Shown: one piece after another, positions 7,240 to 14,704 of the stretch | How the letters are laid out: each line of letters opens with the position of its first letter | Numbering within the stretch: position 1 is the first letter of the stretch | Origin: Methanobacteriaceae archaeon | GTDB taxonomy: Archaea; Methanobacteriota; Methanobacteria; Methanobacteriales; Methanobacteriaceae | Length of the DNA: 15,046 nucleotides | NCBI GenBank assembly: GCA_030681145.1 | Contig: JAUXXK010000230.1 | Location: forward strand, 1-15,046 | Reading direction: 5' to 3' | Translations under genes and position numbers: made by a program | Notes under the pieces: model-generated | Told to the model about the DNA's origin: nothing | What the model saw: the letters and a program-made list of their open reading frames with translations, nothing else | Databases searched by the model: none

Positions 7240-7673
7240 TTATTCACCTCAAATGTTTCTATAATCCATTCTTTAATTTCATCCCTAATTCTTTTAAAAG
7301 CATCTAATTTATCTTTTTCAGTTCCTGTAACGTCATTAGGGTCTTCAAATGATTTATGGATATATTCTTTTCCACCAGGAAAAAAAGGACAAGCTTCACC
7401 TTCTCCACCACAAACGGTAATCACCCTATCAAACTCCACTCCTTCAAATTCTTTAAGGCTCTTAGATTGGTGATTTGAAATATCAATACCGATTTCCATT
7501 AATGCTTTGATTGCATACGGACTCAAAGTGCCAGGATCAGTTCCTGCGCTGTGAGCATAGTAACATTCACCATTTAAAGAATTTAAAATTCCTTCCGCCA
7601 TTTGAGATCTGGCTGAATTATGAGTGCATATAAATAAAACAGTTTCTTTATCATGCTTGGTTTCATTTTTCAT
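7233..7673 (-). CDS. arsC: Arsenate reductase, low-molecular-weight phosphatase type (ArsC)
   Basis: A 146-residue protein with the LMW-PTP fold. The P-loop is CTHNSARS with nucleophile Cys16; the redox pair is Cys88 and Cys95 in TVCGGEGEACPFFPG; and the general acid is Asp111 in FEDPNDVTG. The three cysteines make this the thioredoxin-coupled ArsC class (as in S. aureus pI258 ArsC), reducing arsenate to arsenite in the cytosol through a C16-C88-C95 cascade. Two in-frame ATGs exist, 7682 and 7673. I prefer 7673: the shared palindromic TATA box is centred at 7702.5, putting the predicted transcription start at about 7676, so 7682 would lie upstream of the mRNA. The transcript would be leaderless or nearly so. 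DUF166 follows with a 7-base overlap. Confidence 0.92.
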   Translation of the reverse strand: MKNETKHDKETVLFICTHNSARSQMAEGILNSLNGECYYAHSAGTDPGTLSPYAIKALMEIGIDISNHQSKSLKEFEGVEFDRVITVCGGEGEACPFFPGGKEYIHKSFEDPNDVTGTEKDKLDAFKRIRDEIKEWIIETFEVNKC

Positions 7674-7694
7674 TGTAACCATATTAATATATCC

Positions 7695-7710
7695 ATATAT
7701 TTAAATATAT
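7695..7710. promoter_or_regulatory. Shared palindromic TATA box / probable ArsR operator
   Basis: ATATATTTAAATATAT is a perfect 16-bp palindrome in the gap between the divergent arsC and arsR genes. Its centre, 7702.5, is 29-30 bases from the ATG at 7673 (arsC) and 28-29 from the ATG at 7731 (arsR), the spacing of leaderless archaeal genes. ArsR-type repressors bind AT-rich inverted repeats, so ArsR binding here would block TBP on both sides. The base pattern is seen; both roles are inferred. Confidence 0.6.
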
Positions 7711-7730
7711 TGTGATACATAATGAATTTC

Positions 7731-8078
7731 ATGAAAGGATGCCAAACAGGTGAAAGACCCAGTTGCAAACAGATTGATAATTTGAAAAATATTATTTCAA
7801 GCATACCAGATGATGAAACATTATACAAACAATCAGAAGTTATAAAGGCCATATCTGATCCAACAAGACTAAAAATACTTTACCTATTAGATCATGGTGA
7901 ATTATGTGCTTGTGAAATAATCAATGCTCTTGAAAAACCACAGCCCACCATATCCCATCATTTAAACATTTTAAAAACAGCAGGGTTTTTAAAGTGGCGT
8001 AAAGAAGGAGTATGGATACATTATAGTCTTTCCGATTCAAAAATAATAGAAAAATTAAATGCACTAAAAATTGATTAA
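7731..8078 (+). CDS. arsR: ArsR-family metalloid-responsive repressor
   Basis: A 115-residue winged-helix protein of the ArsR/SmtB family. The core starts at about residue 36 (VIKAISDPTRLKIL), passes through GELCACEI with Cys59 and Cys61 in the alpha-3 metal-binding position typical of As(III) sensors, then the recognition helix (PQPTISHHLNILKTAG) and wing (WRKEGVWIHYSL). Two further cysteines near the N terminus (Cys4, Cys12) could supply the third arsenic ligand, as an N-terminal arm does in some family members. It should repress arsC-DUF166 and its own unit by binding the palindrome at 7695-7710, and release it on binding arsenite. The in-frame ATG at 7722 is possible, but 7731 fits the predicted transcription start better. 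The QueG-like gene follows after 71 bases. Confidence 0.92.
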   Translation: MKGCQTGERPSCKQIDNLKNIISSIPDDETLYKQSEVIKAISDPTRLKILYLLDHGELCACEIINALEKPQPTISHHLNILKTAGFLKWRKEGVWIHYSLSDSKIIEKLNALKID

Positions 8079-8149
8079 ATATGATTTAAATTAAAAAATC
8101 AGCAAATTAAATGTTAATTACATAAATATGACGATAACGAGGTTAAATT

Positions 8150-9037
8150 ATGGAAAATAATGAAAATGGATGTTGTGGAAAAAATAATGGTATTAATGGA
8201 TTACATCAAGATAATTCCAATGATTCAAAAGAAGATTCCGGTTGTGGTTGTGGTTGTGGATATGGGAGCATTGAATATCCCGATGAATCACTTGTAGATA
8301 ACCCAAAAGATGTAAAAATAATAGTAGAAGACGGATTCATAGAAAAATTTGAAAGTTACGCTCATTCAATTGGTGTTAAAAGCATTGGATATACAAAAGT
8401 TCCTGCGGAATTAATAATTACCAATGAACCTCTGCTTTACACAAATGCCATCGTAATAACCATGGAAATGGATAAACAAATTATTGAAACTGAACCTGGT
8501 GCCGAAGCACAGCGATTAAATGACTTAGCCTATGCAAAACTTGGTAATATGGCCTATAAACTCTCTGATTATTTACGAGAAAATGGTTTTGCTACTCAAG
8601 CTGCTCACCCTTATGAAAGCATAGTAAACTTTTCCCCGTTAGCAGAAAAAGCGGGTTTAGGATTAATAGGAAAAAGTGGACTTTTAATAACTCCAGAATT
8701 GGGCCCAAGACAAAAAATAGCTGCGATATTAGTTAATATAAAAAATTTACCCATTCTAAAATATGATGAACATGCATGGATAGCAGATTACTGTAAAAAA
8801 TGCAGTAACTGTGTAAAAGCTTGCCCTGAAAAGGCTTTAATAGAAAAAGAAAGTTGTTGTGGAGAAAAAGAAACAGAATTTGTGCAAAATCTTTGTATAG
8901 GTTGTAGTGAAGGCTGTACATTCTGTATAGAAGAGTGTCCTTTCGATAAAAAAGGATACATCCACATAAAAAATAAATTCGACAAATTGAATGCTAAATT
9001 AATGGAAAAGAAAAATAAAGAAGCTAAGAATTTATAA
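8150..9037 (+). CDS. QueG/reductive-dehalogenase-like double [4Fe-4S] protein, cysteine-rich N terminus
   Basis: A 295-residue protein. Residues 1-40 hold CCG (C8, C9) and GCGCGCGYG (C32, C34, C36), a likely soft-metal-binding tail. The middle has the conserved stretch of epoxyqueuosine reductase and reductive dehalogenases, SPLAEKAGLGLIGKSGLLITPELG (residues 162-185). Then come two ferredoxin-like clusters: C215-x2-C218-x2-C221-x3-CP (225) and C249-x2-C252-x3-C256-x2-C259-x3-CP (263), with an extra CC at 236-237. Classical QueG is longer and carries C-terminal HEAT-like repeats, absent here, so true queuosine activity is doubtful. The family can bind cobalamin; whether this one does cannot be read from sequence. 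The start follows a GAGGTT site. It lies directly after arsR on the same strand, so a redox role in arsenic handling is plausible but unproved. Confidence 0.82.
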   Translation: MENNENGCCGKNNGINGLHQDNSNDSKEDSGCGCGCGYGSIEYPDESLVDNPKDVKIIVEDGFIEKFESYAHSIGVKSIGYTKVPAELIITNEPLLYTNAIVITMEMDKQIIETEPGAEAQRLNDLAYAKLGNMAYKLSDYLRENGFATQAAHPYESIVNFSPLAEKAGLGLIGKSGLLITPELGPRQKIAAILVNIKNLPILKYDEHAWIADYCKKCSNCVKACPEKALIEKESCCGEKETEFVQNLCIGCSEGCTFCIEECPFDKKGYIHIKNKFDKLNAKLMEKKNKEAKNL

Positions 9038-9168
9038 AATCCAAAAAAAGATAAAAATAGTTCTAAATGCTATATTGAAGTATTTAAAGATAAAGTTAAA
9101 ATAATTACTAAATATTTTATTATTTATTTTATTATTTTATAGAAGTTTAGTTTTAAAGAAATTTAAAA

Positions 9169-9208
9169 AGATTTTGGAATAATAAAAAGAGGACATGTTC
9201 CAAAATCT
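9169..9208. terminator. Hairpin with flanking T-rich DNA
   Basis: AGATTTTGGAA (9169-9179) pairs exactly with TTCCAAAATCT (9198-9208) around an 18-base loop. T-rich sequence follows on the plus strand, and T-rich sequence also follows on the minus strand. It lies between the convergent QueG-like gene and the broken sulP and could end both transcripts. Confidence 0.5.
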
Positions 9209-9230
9209 CTTAATTTATTTTATTTTTATT

Positions 9231-10758
9231 TTATTCTAATTGGTCATCTGCAATCTTATAATGAGGGTCTTCCCAGTGATTTACATCAATTATATTCGCG
9301 GCATTATCCAATAATATACGGCAATCTTCACTTAAATGCTTGAGATGAATAGTTTTTCCACATTTTGCATATTTTTCGGTCATGTAATTTAACGCTTCAA
9401 TGGCAGAATGATCCCTGACACTTGATTTACTGAAATCAATAATTACTTCGTCCGGATCATTTAATAATCAAATATTTGTTTAAAAGCAGATAATGAACCA
9501 AAAAACAATGGACCCATTACTTCATAGTGTTTTACATTATCATCATCAACAGATGTGTGCGCATGAATACGTCGAGCACTTTCCCATGCAAAAGCCAAAG
9601 CAGATATAATAACACCAATAATAACAGCTATCGCCAAATTATGGAAAATAACGGTCACTGCAGCCACAGTAATCATTACTACTACATCAGTGATTGGTAC
9701 ATTTTTAATTATTCTTAAAGAAGCCCATTCAAAAGTCCCAATGGCCACCATGAACATCAATCCCACTAATGCAGCCATTGGTATTTTTTCCACCAAGGAT
9801 GATCCAAATAAAATGATTAACAGTAATCCTAATGCGGCCACGATTCCAGAAATACGATTCCTAACACCAGAATTAACATTAATTATACTCTGGCCGATCA
9901 TAGCACAACCACCCATGCCTCCAAAGAATCCGCAAACAGTGTTAGCAACTCCTTGAGCTACACTTTCCTTATTTCCTCTTCCCCTGGTTTCAGTCATCTC
10001 ATCAATAACATTCAAGGTCAGTAAACTTTCAATTAGTCCTACATGGCCATTATAATAGCATAAGGCAAAATTATATAGAAAGTTTCCAAATTTAATGGAA
10101 CCATTGTATATGAAATGATGGAAGTCCCCCTGCAATTGATGCTAAATCACCCACAGTTTTGGTGGGAATTTGTAAACCTATAGTAATGGCTGAAACAGCC
10201 ACAATAGCTGTTAAGGATCCGGGTATCGCTTTGGTAAATTTGGGCAGGAAATGGATTATAAACATGGTTAAGGCAACAAAACCTAACATTATCCAAAGTA
10301 CCGGGCCACTTAACCAGCTACCAGTAGCAGTTTGAAACTGGGAAAACTGGGAAGTAAAAATGACTATGGCCAGACCATTCAAAAATCCAAACATCGCCGC
10401 ATGAGGTACCAGGCGAATGAATTTTCCCAGCTTTAAAAATCCATGCCCATTTGGATTATTCCCATTAATACTACGGCTGCAAAAAGATATTCCACACCAT
10501 GTCTTGATACTAAAGCAACAATTACTACTGCTATGGCCCCTGTAGCACCAGATATCATTCCTGACCTACCACCAATAATAGATGTAATTAAACCAATTAT
10601 AAAAGCTGAATAAAACCCAACCAATGGCTTACATTAGCAATTATAGAAAAAGCAATAGCTTCTGGTATTAAGGCCAAAGCTACAGTAGAGCCTGATAAAA
10701 ATTCATTTTTTGCATTCAAATTATTTAATTTACTTTTTATTTTACTTATCAAAGACAT
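9231..10758 (-). pseudogene. SulP-family anion transporter, broken by five frameshifts
   Basis: Read leftward, the fragments add up to one SulP permease (sulfate/bicarbonate/other anion:H+ or Na+ carrier). The N terminus with FLSGSTVALALIPEAIAFS lies at 10758-10626; later come SGMISGATGAIAVV, LGKFIRLVPHAAMFGF, VGLIESLLTLNVIDEM and NTVCGFFGGMGGCAMIGQS, then the cytosolic STAS domain (PDEVIIDFSKSSVRDH) ending at 9231. The frame changes near 10622-10626, 10437-10444, 10101-10108, 10038-10046 and 9460-9469. Each is mended by adding one base, and with five bases added the length is exactly 511 codons. No other stop or lost motif is seen. The start is the ATG at 10758, just after GGAAAGG. This is either a recently dead gene or a locally error-prone sequence; as given it cannot make the transporter. 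Confidence 0.88.
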
Positions 10759-10906
10759 TATAATAACCTTTCCATCGATATACATTGTTATAATAAACTA
10801 AAGAATATTTCTGGAATAATAATAAGATTAATGGAGAATTAATTGATTTAAAACCATTAAATTAATTATTAAAATAGAATGATTCCATTATTTACTTTTA
10901 TTTTTT

Positions 10907-10987
10907 TTATATTTTCAACTGTTCTTCAATATGATAGTGAAGTGATGCCCCATAGTTTTGTAGCACTATTTTAGATTTTAAGGGCAT
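10907..10987 (-). CDS. Possible small protein or gene remnant, 26 residues
   Basis: A short reading frame begins ATG at 10987 and ends TAA at 10907. The peptide starts MPLKSKIVLQNYGASL and has a balanced composition (Gly, His, Gln, Glu), unlike the Ile/Asn/Lys/Tyr-rich noise in the surrounding DNA; local GC is also higher. The frame is open five codons further upstream. It lies 149 bases upstream of the sulP start on the same strand. I do not recognise it. It could be a small protein, or the last piece of a lost gene; no good ribosome site is seen. Confidence 0.25.
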   Translation of the reverse strand: MPLKSKIVLQNYGASLHYHIEEQLKI

Positions 10988-11220
10988 AGGATGATTAAAA
11001 AATTAGTAATATTTTAATTTCGAATATGAATTTATATCAATTCTCAAATGAATATTTTGATACTAATGATAATTTAAAATTTTTATAATAAATGGAAGTC
11101 CATTTTAAATAAAAATCTGTTAAAAATTTAAAAATAAATATAAACGAAAATCTAAACAATCTACGAGAATAAATAGATAATTTCAATATAAAAATAGCAT
11201 TATTTAAAGTTATTGGAATG

Positions 11221-11279
11221 GTGGATATATTAATATAATAATAATATTTTTTAATGCAATTTGATATTAAATCATCCAC
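11221..11279. repeat. Imperfect inverted repeat
   Basis: GTGGATATATTAATAT (11221-11236) pairs with ATATTAAATCATCCAC (11264-11279) at 13 of 16 positions around a 27-base spacer. It is 60-120 bases upstream of msrB. It could be a regulator site or a chance AT-rich fold; the GTGGAT/ATCCAC ends are the least likely to be chance. Confidence 0.3.
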
Positions 11280-11340
11280 AATTATTTTTCCAATATCACT
11301 AAAAATATATGAAATTAAGTTCATATAATTAATTAGAATT

Positions 11341-11811
11341 ATGTCTTCCCCTGAAACAAAAAATAATAAAGTACCCATTTACTCGTTTAAAAGCGGGAAA
11401 TTAGAAATGGTAGAAAAAATCCAGAAAACTGACCAGGAATGGCAATCTATTCTGGATAAGCAAGAGTATGAAGTATCACGAAAAAAAGGAACCGAATTAG
11501 CCTTTACTGGCAAATATCACGACTGTCATCAGGATGGTATTTATAAATGTGTATGTTGTCATACTGATTTATTTGACTCAAAAACCAAATTTGAGTCAGG
11601 AACGGGATGGCCCAGTTTTTGGGAGCCTGTTGCTCCTGAAAATATTAAATTTATAACAGACCGCAGTCTTTTTATGCAAAGAACCGAGGTTCTCTGTGCC
11701 CGATGCGAAGCCCATCTTGGACATGTCTTTGATGATGGACCTCAACCTACTTATAAGAGATACTGTATGAATTCTGCTTCATTGAAATTTATACCCAGAG
11801 AAAAGCTTTAA
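11341..11811 (+). CDS. msrB: Peptide methionine-(R)-sulfoxide reductase MsrB
   Basis: A 156-residue single-domain MsrB. Two CxxC pairs for the structural zinc are present: C70/C73 (in CVCC) and C119/C122 (CARC). The catalytic cysteine is Cys142 in RYCMNSASLKF, and the substrate-site GTGWPSFW is at 87-94. It reduces methionine-R-sulfoxide in damaged proteins, with electrons from thioredoxin. Cys62 in YHDCHQDGIY may be the recycling cysteine, but this is uncertain. The first 25 residues are a polar extension. The ATG at 11341 has no ribosome site; a TATA-like AAAATATAT at 11302-11310 would give a leader of only a few bases, which fits leaderless start. No msrA is in the window. The Nre gene follows by 60 bases in the same direction with its own possible promoter. 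Confidence 0.93.
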   Translation: MSSPETKNNKVPIYSFKSGKLEMVEKIQKTDQEWQSILDKQEYEVSRKKGTELAFTGKYHDCHQDGIYKCVCCHTDLFDSKTKFESGTGWPSFWEPVAPENIKFITDRSLFMQRTEVLCARCEAHLGHVFDDGPQPTYKRYCMNSASLKFIPREKL

Positions 11812-11871
11812 TATTCTTTCTATGGAAAATTTAATATATTTTAATAAGTAAAGAAATTCAGGTTTATTATC

Positions 11872-13050
11872 ATGATAAGAAGTAAAAATGCTTATCTTAA
11901 AAAATTAACAGCCCATATGAAAATGAAATCAATTAAAGTGGGGCAGGAACTAGACGGAAGTACTCCACCATCAGTTTTCATTGGTAGCTGGAATTATCCC
12001 AAGGTATATGCTGGACCCATGATGGTTCCCCAACAAGGTGATACCGCCATAATGGATTCTCCAGAATCATGGATTCCCGGTCAAAAAAGCCAAGAAGATA
12101 TTATAGGATATCGTTTATCTCTGGTAAGGGGAAAACAGAGTATAAGCATTACCGATATCAACAATTCTTTCATTGAAAAACTCCAAGAGATTTCACTTGC
12201 CTCAACATCCATTGACAGCGAGGCAACCTTCACTAAACGACCCAGAGGCCTTTCTTTCAGCGAAGAAACCACCCCACACGGACCAAGCGCTCTTATTGAA
12301 AAATTTGATATAGATACTGTTAAATGGGACCGAGAACTGGAAAAAGTGTATTATGATAATGATTTACGTGCCAGAGAAGCTCTAATAGACCTACATCAAA
12401 AAGGTGTACCTTTTTCTAATGTACAGAAGGCTTTTTCAGTAGGGGCCATTGGAACCGGTAAAAGACGGAAGTTAGTGCCAACTCGCTGGTCCATAACCGC
12501 TTGTGATAGTACATTGGCCGATACATTGCTAAAAAAGGTTAGAAATTATCCACTTCTAGAAACTTACAGGGTTTATGAATTTTCCAGCCTCAACAATTAT
12601 TATGCTGTTATTTTAACACCCACAGAATGGCAATATGAATGGATGGAAGCATTTATAAAAGTTCTTGGTAAAGAAGAGCTAATATTCTCAGATTATGAAA
12701 CCAATGCAGGTAAAAAAGAGTATTCCAGAGTTGGTGGTTGTTATTATACTTGTAAAATGGGTTTACTGGATGCTATGGATAAAGAAAAAAAACAGGCAGG
12801 TGCTATTGTTTTAAGGGAAGCTTATTCAGGTTATGTGCCACTAGGAGTTTTCAATGTTAGAGAAAACATCAAATATGCTATGGAACAAGAATATAGTGAA
12901 TTTGAGGACCTTAAAACTTCTCTGGATTATGTGGAAACTAAGTTAAAAATTCCTTTAAGTAAGTTTGTTAAAAAAAGTGATCTCCTGCAAGATCTCTTAA
13001 AATCTAGACAAACTACATTGGATTTTTTTAAAAAACACTTACCAAAATAA
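11872..13050 (+). CDS. nreA: Nre-family DNA repair protein with PIP-like C-terminal motif
   Basis: A 392-residue archaeal Nre protein. The Nre_N domain shows STPPSVFIGSWNYPKVYAGP (29-48), GYRLSLVRGK, HGPSALIEKF and KRRKLVPTRWSITACD, all close to the family consensus. The Nre_C domain shows GGCYYTCKMGLLDAM and REAYSGYVPLGVFNVREN. The protein ends QTTLDFFKKHLPK; QTTLDFF (380-386) resembles the PCNA-interaction (PIP) box through which Nre proteins bind the sliding clamp in archaeal DNA repair (family knowledge). Many Nre proteins carry a cysteine-rich zinc finger at the N terminus; here the first 28 residues contain no cysteine, so it is missing or was replaced. Start ATG at 11872 with AGGTT about 7 bases before. 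The PLP-dependent enzyme gene follows by 61 bases. Confidence 0.87.
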   Translation: MIRSKNAYLKKLTAHMKMKSIKVGQELDGSTPPSVFIGSWNYPKVYAGPMMVPQQGDTAIMDSPESWIPGQKSQEDIIGYRLSLVRGKQSISITDINNSFIEKLQEISLASTSIDSEATFTKRPRGLSFSEETTPHGPSALIEKFDIDTVKWDRELEKVYYDNDLRAREALIDLHQKGVPFSNVQKAFSVGAIGTGKRRKLVPTRWSITACDSTLADTLLKKVRNYPLLETYRVYEFSSLNNYYAVILTPTEWQYEWMEAFIKVLGKEELIFSDYETNAGKKEYSRVGGCYYTCKMGLLDAMDKEKKQAGAIVLREAYSGYVPLGVFNVRENIKYAMEQEYSEFEDLKTSLDYVETKLKIPLSKFVKKSDLLQDLLKSRQTTLDFFKKHLPK

Positions 13051-13111
13051 ATCATTTTAATTATAACGCAAAAGACCATTTTATAATAATTATTTATTAA
13101 GCATTAAAGGA

Positions 13112-14101
13112 ATGATATCATTGAATTTACATTTTAAACATCTATCCATAGAATCTCAACATGCCATGGCTAATGCAGCCAGTAATCCTTTCCAGGGGCG
13201 CGGTATGGCTCCAGAAATTAAAAATTCAGAAGAGGATGTTAAAAAAATAACCGGGCATAAATATGCAAAAATGGTTAATAGTGGTAATTCCGCCATTATG
13301 GTAGCCATTAATTCCATTAAAGGATCCCTTCTTTTGCCAGATCAAGGGGGATGGAATGGTGTTAAAAAAATTGCTGATATTTTAAATACACCGACCCATT
13401 ACATTCCCACAGAAAAAGGTGTTATTTACCCGGATTTACTGGAAGAATACTTGACAAAAGTATCTTTTAAACCTTCTGCTCTTTTTATTACAAGTTTTGC
13501 TGGATACACCGCAGAACAACCAGTTAAAGACCTATACGATATTTGTCATAACCATAATATCCTGTTGGTAGAAGATGCCTCAGGAAGTGTGGGAGATTCT
13601 GAAAAAAAAATATGTAATGGAACCCATGCCCATGTGATTTTAGCATCTACTGGTTCTCCGAAAATTGTTAATGTTGGAAATGGTGGTTTTATTTCCACTA
13701 ATAAAAAAGAGATTCTTGATAAATCTGCATTTCTATTGAAAATGTTACGAGCAGATGCTGTGACCTGTGCCGGGATAAGTGAAGAGCTTAAACACGCACC
13801 CAGAAATTTAATTAAAACTATTAATGCCTGTAATTATCTGAAAAATAAAATTCCAAGCATTATTCATAAAGAAAAAAGGGGCATAAATGTGATTTTACCC
13901 TCATCCGACCCAAAAACCCATTCTAGAATACTTCGGGAGAAAATAAAGGTGGATGGTCGAAGTATCATCACCACTTGTCCATTATATGATAGAGTTATGG
14001 AAAATGCAATATGTATAGAAATCAAGAATCTTGACACCTCATCTTTAACGCAAGAGAACTTATCGCAAATAAAAGAAGATGTCACAACTGCCCTATTTTA
14101 A
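13112..14101 (+). CDS. PLP-dependent enzyme, DegT/aspartate-aminotransferase-like fold, unassigned
   Basis: A 329-residue fold-type I PLP enzyme. The cofactor-phosphate loop is NSGNSAIMVA (56-65), the pyridine-binding Asp is Asp155 in LLVEDASGSVG, and the likely Schiff-base lysine is Lys184 in ASTGSPKIVNVGNGGF, in the place of the DegT-type S-x-x-K-x(n)-GEGG. The PF-GRGMAPE segment (26-35) near the N terminus resembles the start of DegT sugar aminotransferases, but the protein is somewhat shorter than typical members (about 370). There are no sugar or cell-wall genes beside it, so a DegT role is not supported by context. Start: ATG at 13112 or the TTG at 13121, which is the better spaced from AAAGGAATGAT. 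It follows nreA by 61 bases and ends 19 bases before the convergent cgi121. Confidence 0.78.
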   Translation: MISLNLHFKHLSIESQHAMANAASNPFQGRGMAPEIKNSEEDVKKITGHKYAKMVNSGNSAIMVAINSIKGSLLLPDQGGWNGVKKIADILNTPTHYIPTEKGVIYPDLLEEYLTKVSFKPSALFITSFAGYTAEQPVKDLYDICHNHNILLVEDASGSVGDSEKKICNGTHAHVILASTGSPKIVNVGNGGFISTNKKEILDKSAFLLKMLRADAVTCAGISEELKHAPRNLIKTINACNYLKNKIPSIIHKEKRGINVILPSSDPKTHSRILREKIKVDGRSIITTCPLYDRVMENAICIEIKNLDTSSLTQENLSQIKEDVTTALF

Positions 14102-14120
14102 GAGAGTTGTAAAGATTTAT

Positions 14121-14648
14121 TCATGCATCCAGAATTAAAAGAGTGGTTCTTTCAAGAAGAGTGTATAGTAATCCCTTATCCATATCAATTTCTTCATTTT
14201 TAATTCCATATATGTCTTTTAAAATTGCATCATCAGGTTCCAGAACAGTATCATCTTTTAAAAAAATATTGTTCAATTCATTTTCCGCAATTCCCATATC
14301 AGAATCCTGATTGAATTCTACTATCACCGCACATATCTCCGTAAGCCCCTCTTTAAGGCCTAAAATTTTTATAGCCTTGGAAATCTGTCTTTGTGCGGAG
14401 ACCCTAACACATATCTCCATTCCAAGATCATTAGAAATATTATTTTTTCGTTTAAACGCATTTAGGGCATGAATGGTAGCATGTAAAAGATGTTTCTTTC
14501 CAGCTACTCCCCGAGCATCCATTAGCTGAACCACACATCGAGAATCTTTACTTAATTTATTTATCAAGGTTATGGTGGCCATAACATCAGTAATATTTGA
14601 TTTAAACCCCATAATTTTAATTGGAGGAATATTTTCATTTAGAACCAT
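14121..14648 (-). CDS. cgi121: KEOPS complex subunit Cgi121
   Basis: A 175-residue protein with the Cgi121 pattern: VQLMDARGVAGKKHLLHA (40-57) and LGMEICVRVSAQRQISKAIK (75-94), then a mixed C-terminal part ending ERTTLLILDA. Cgi121 is the tRNA 3'-CCA-end binding subunit of KEOPS, which makes the t6A modification at position 37 of ANN-decoding tRNAs together with Kae1, Bud32 and Pcc1 (established). No other KEOPS gene is in the window. The ATG follows GTGAT closely, an adequate archaeal ribosome site. The synthase gene on the same strand ends 56 bases upstream, so the two are probably co-transcribed. Confidence 0.9.
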   Translation of the reverse strand: MVLNENIPPIKIMGFKSNITDVMATITLINKLSKDSRCVVQLMDARGVAGKKHLLHATIHALNAFKRKNNISNDLGMEICVRVSAQRQISKAIKILGLKEGLTEICAVIVEFNQDSDMGIAENELNNIFLKDDTVLEPDDAILKDIYGIKNEEIDMDKGLLYTLLERTTLLILDA

Positions 14649-14704
14649 TAAATCACATACATTGAAAATTGGATATAAAAAATAATTTTTTTAAAAAGTA
14701 ATAT

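Larger units (their letters stand above)
10759..11340. other. Long AT-rich intergenic gap
   Basis: These 582 bases hold one small possible minus-strand gene (10907-10987) and one long imperfect inverted repeat (11221-11279). Otherwise the DNA is very AT-rich with frequent stops. The upstream region of the broken sulP lies at its left end and the msrB promoter at its right end, where AAAATATAT (11302-11310) may be the TATA box. I see no RNA gene or CRISPR repeat here. Confidence 0.5.

Noticed and set aside
9527..9956. Plus-strand open frames inside the sulP region
   Set aside because: They are antisense to conserved SulP helices and the STAS linker and have no motif of their own.
9231..10758. 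Programmed frameshifting as an explanation of the sulP fragments
   Set aside because: Five shifts would be needed in one gene, with no slippery sequence or structure in common at the junctions; loss of function or sequencing error is far simpler.
11037..11378. A 113-codon minus-strand open frame covering the gap and the msrB start
   Set aside because: Composition is Ile/Phe/Tyr/Asn-rich as expected of AT-rich noise, it overlaps the msrB start on the other strand, has no ribosome site at its first ATG and shows no motif.
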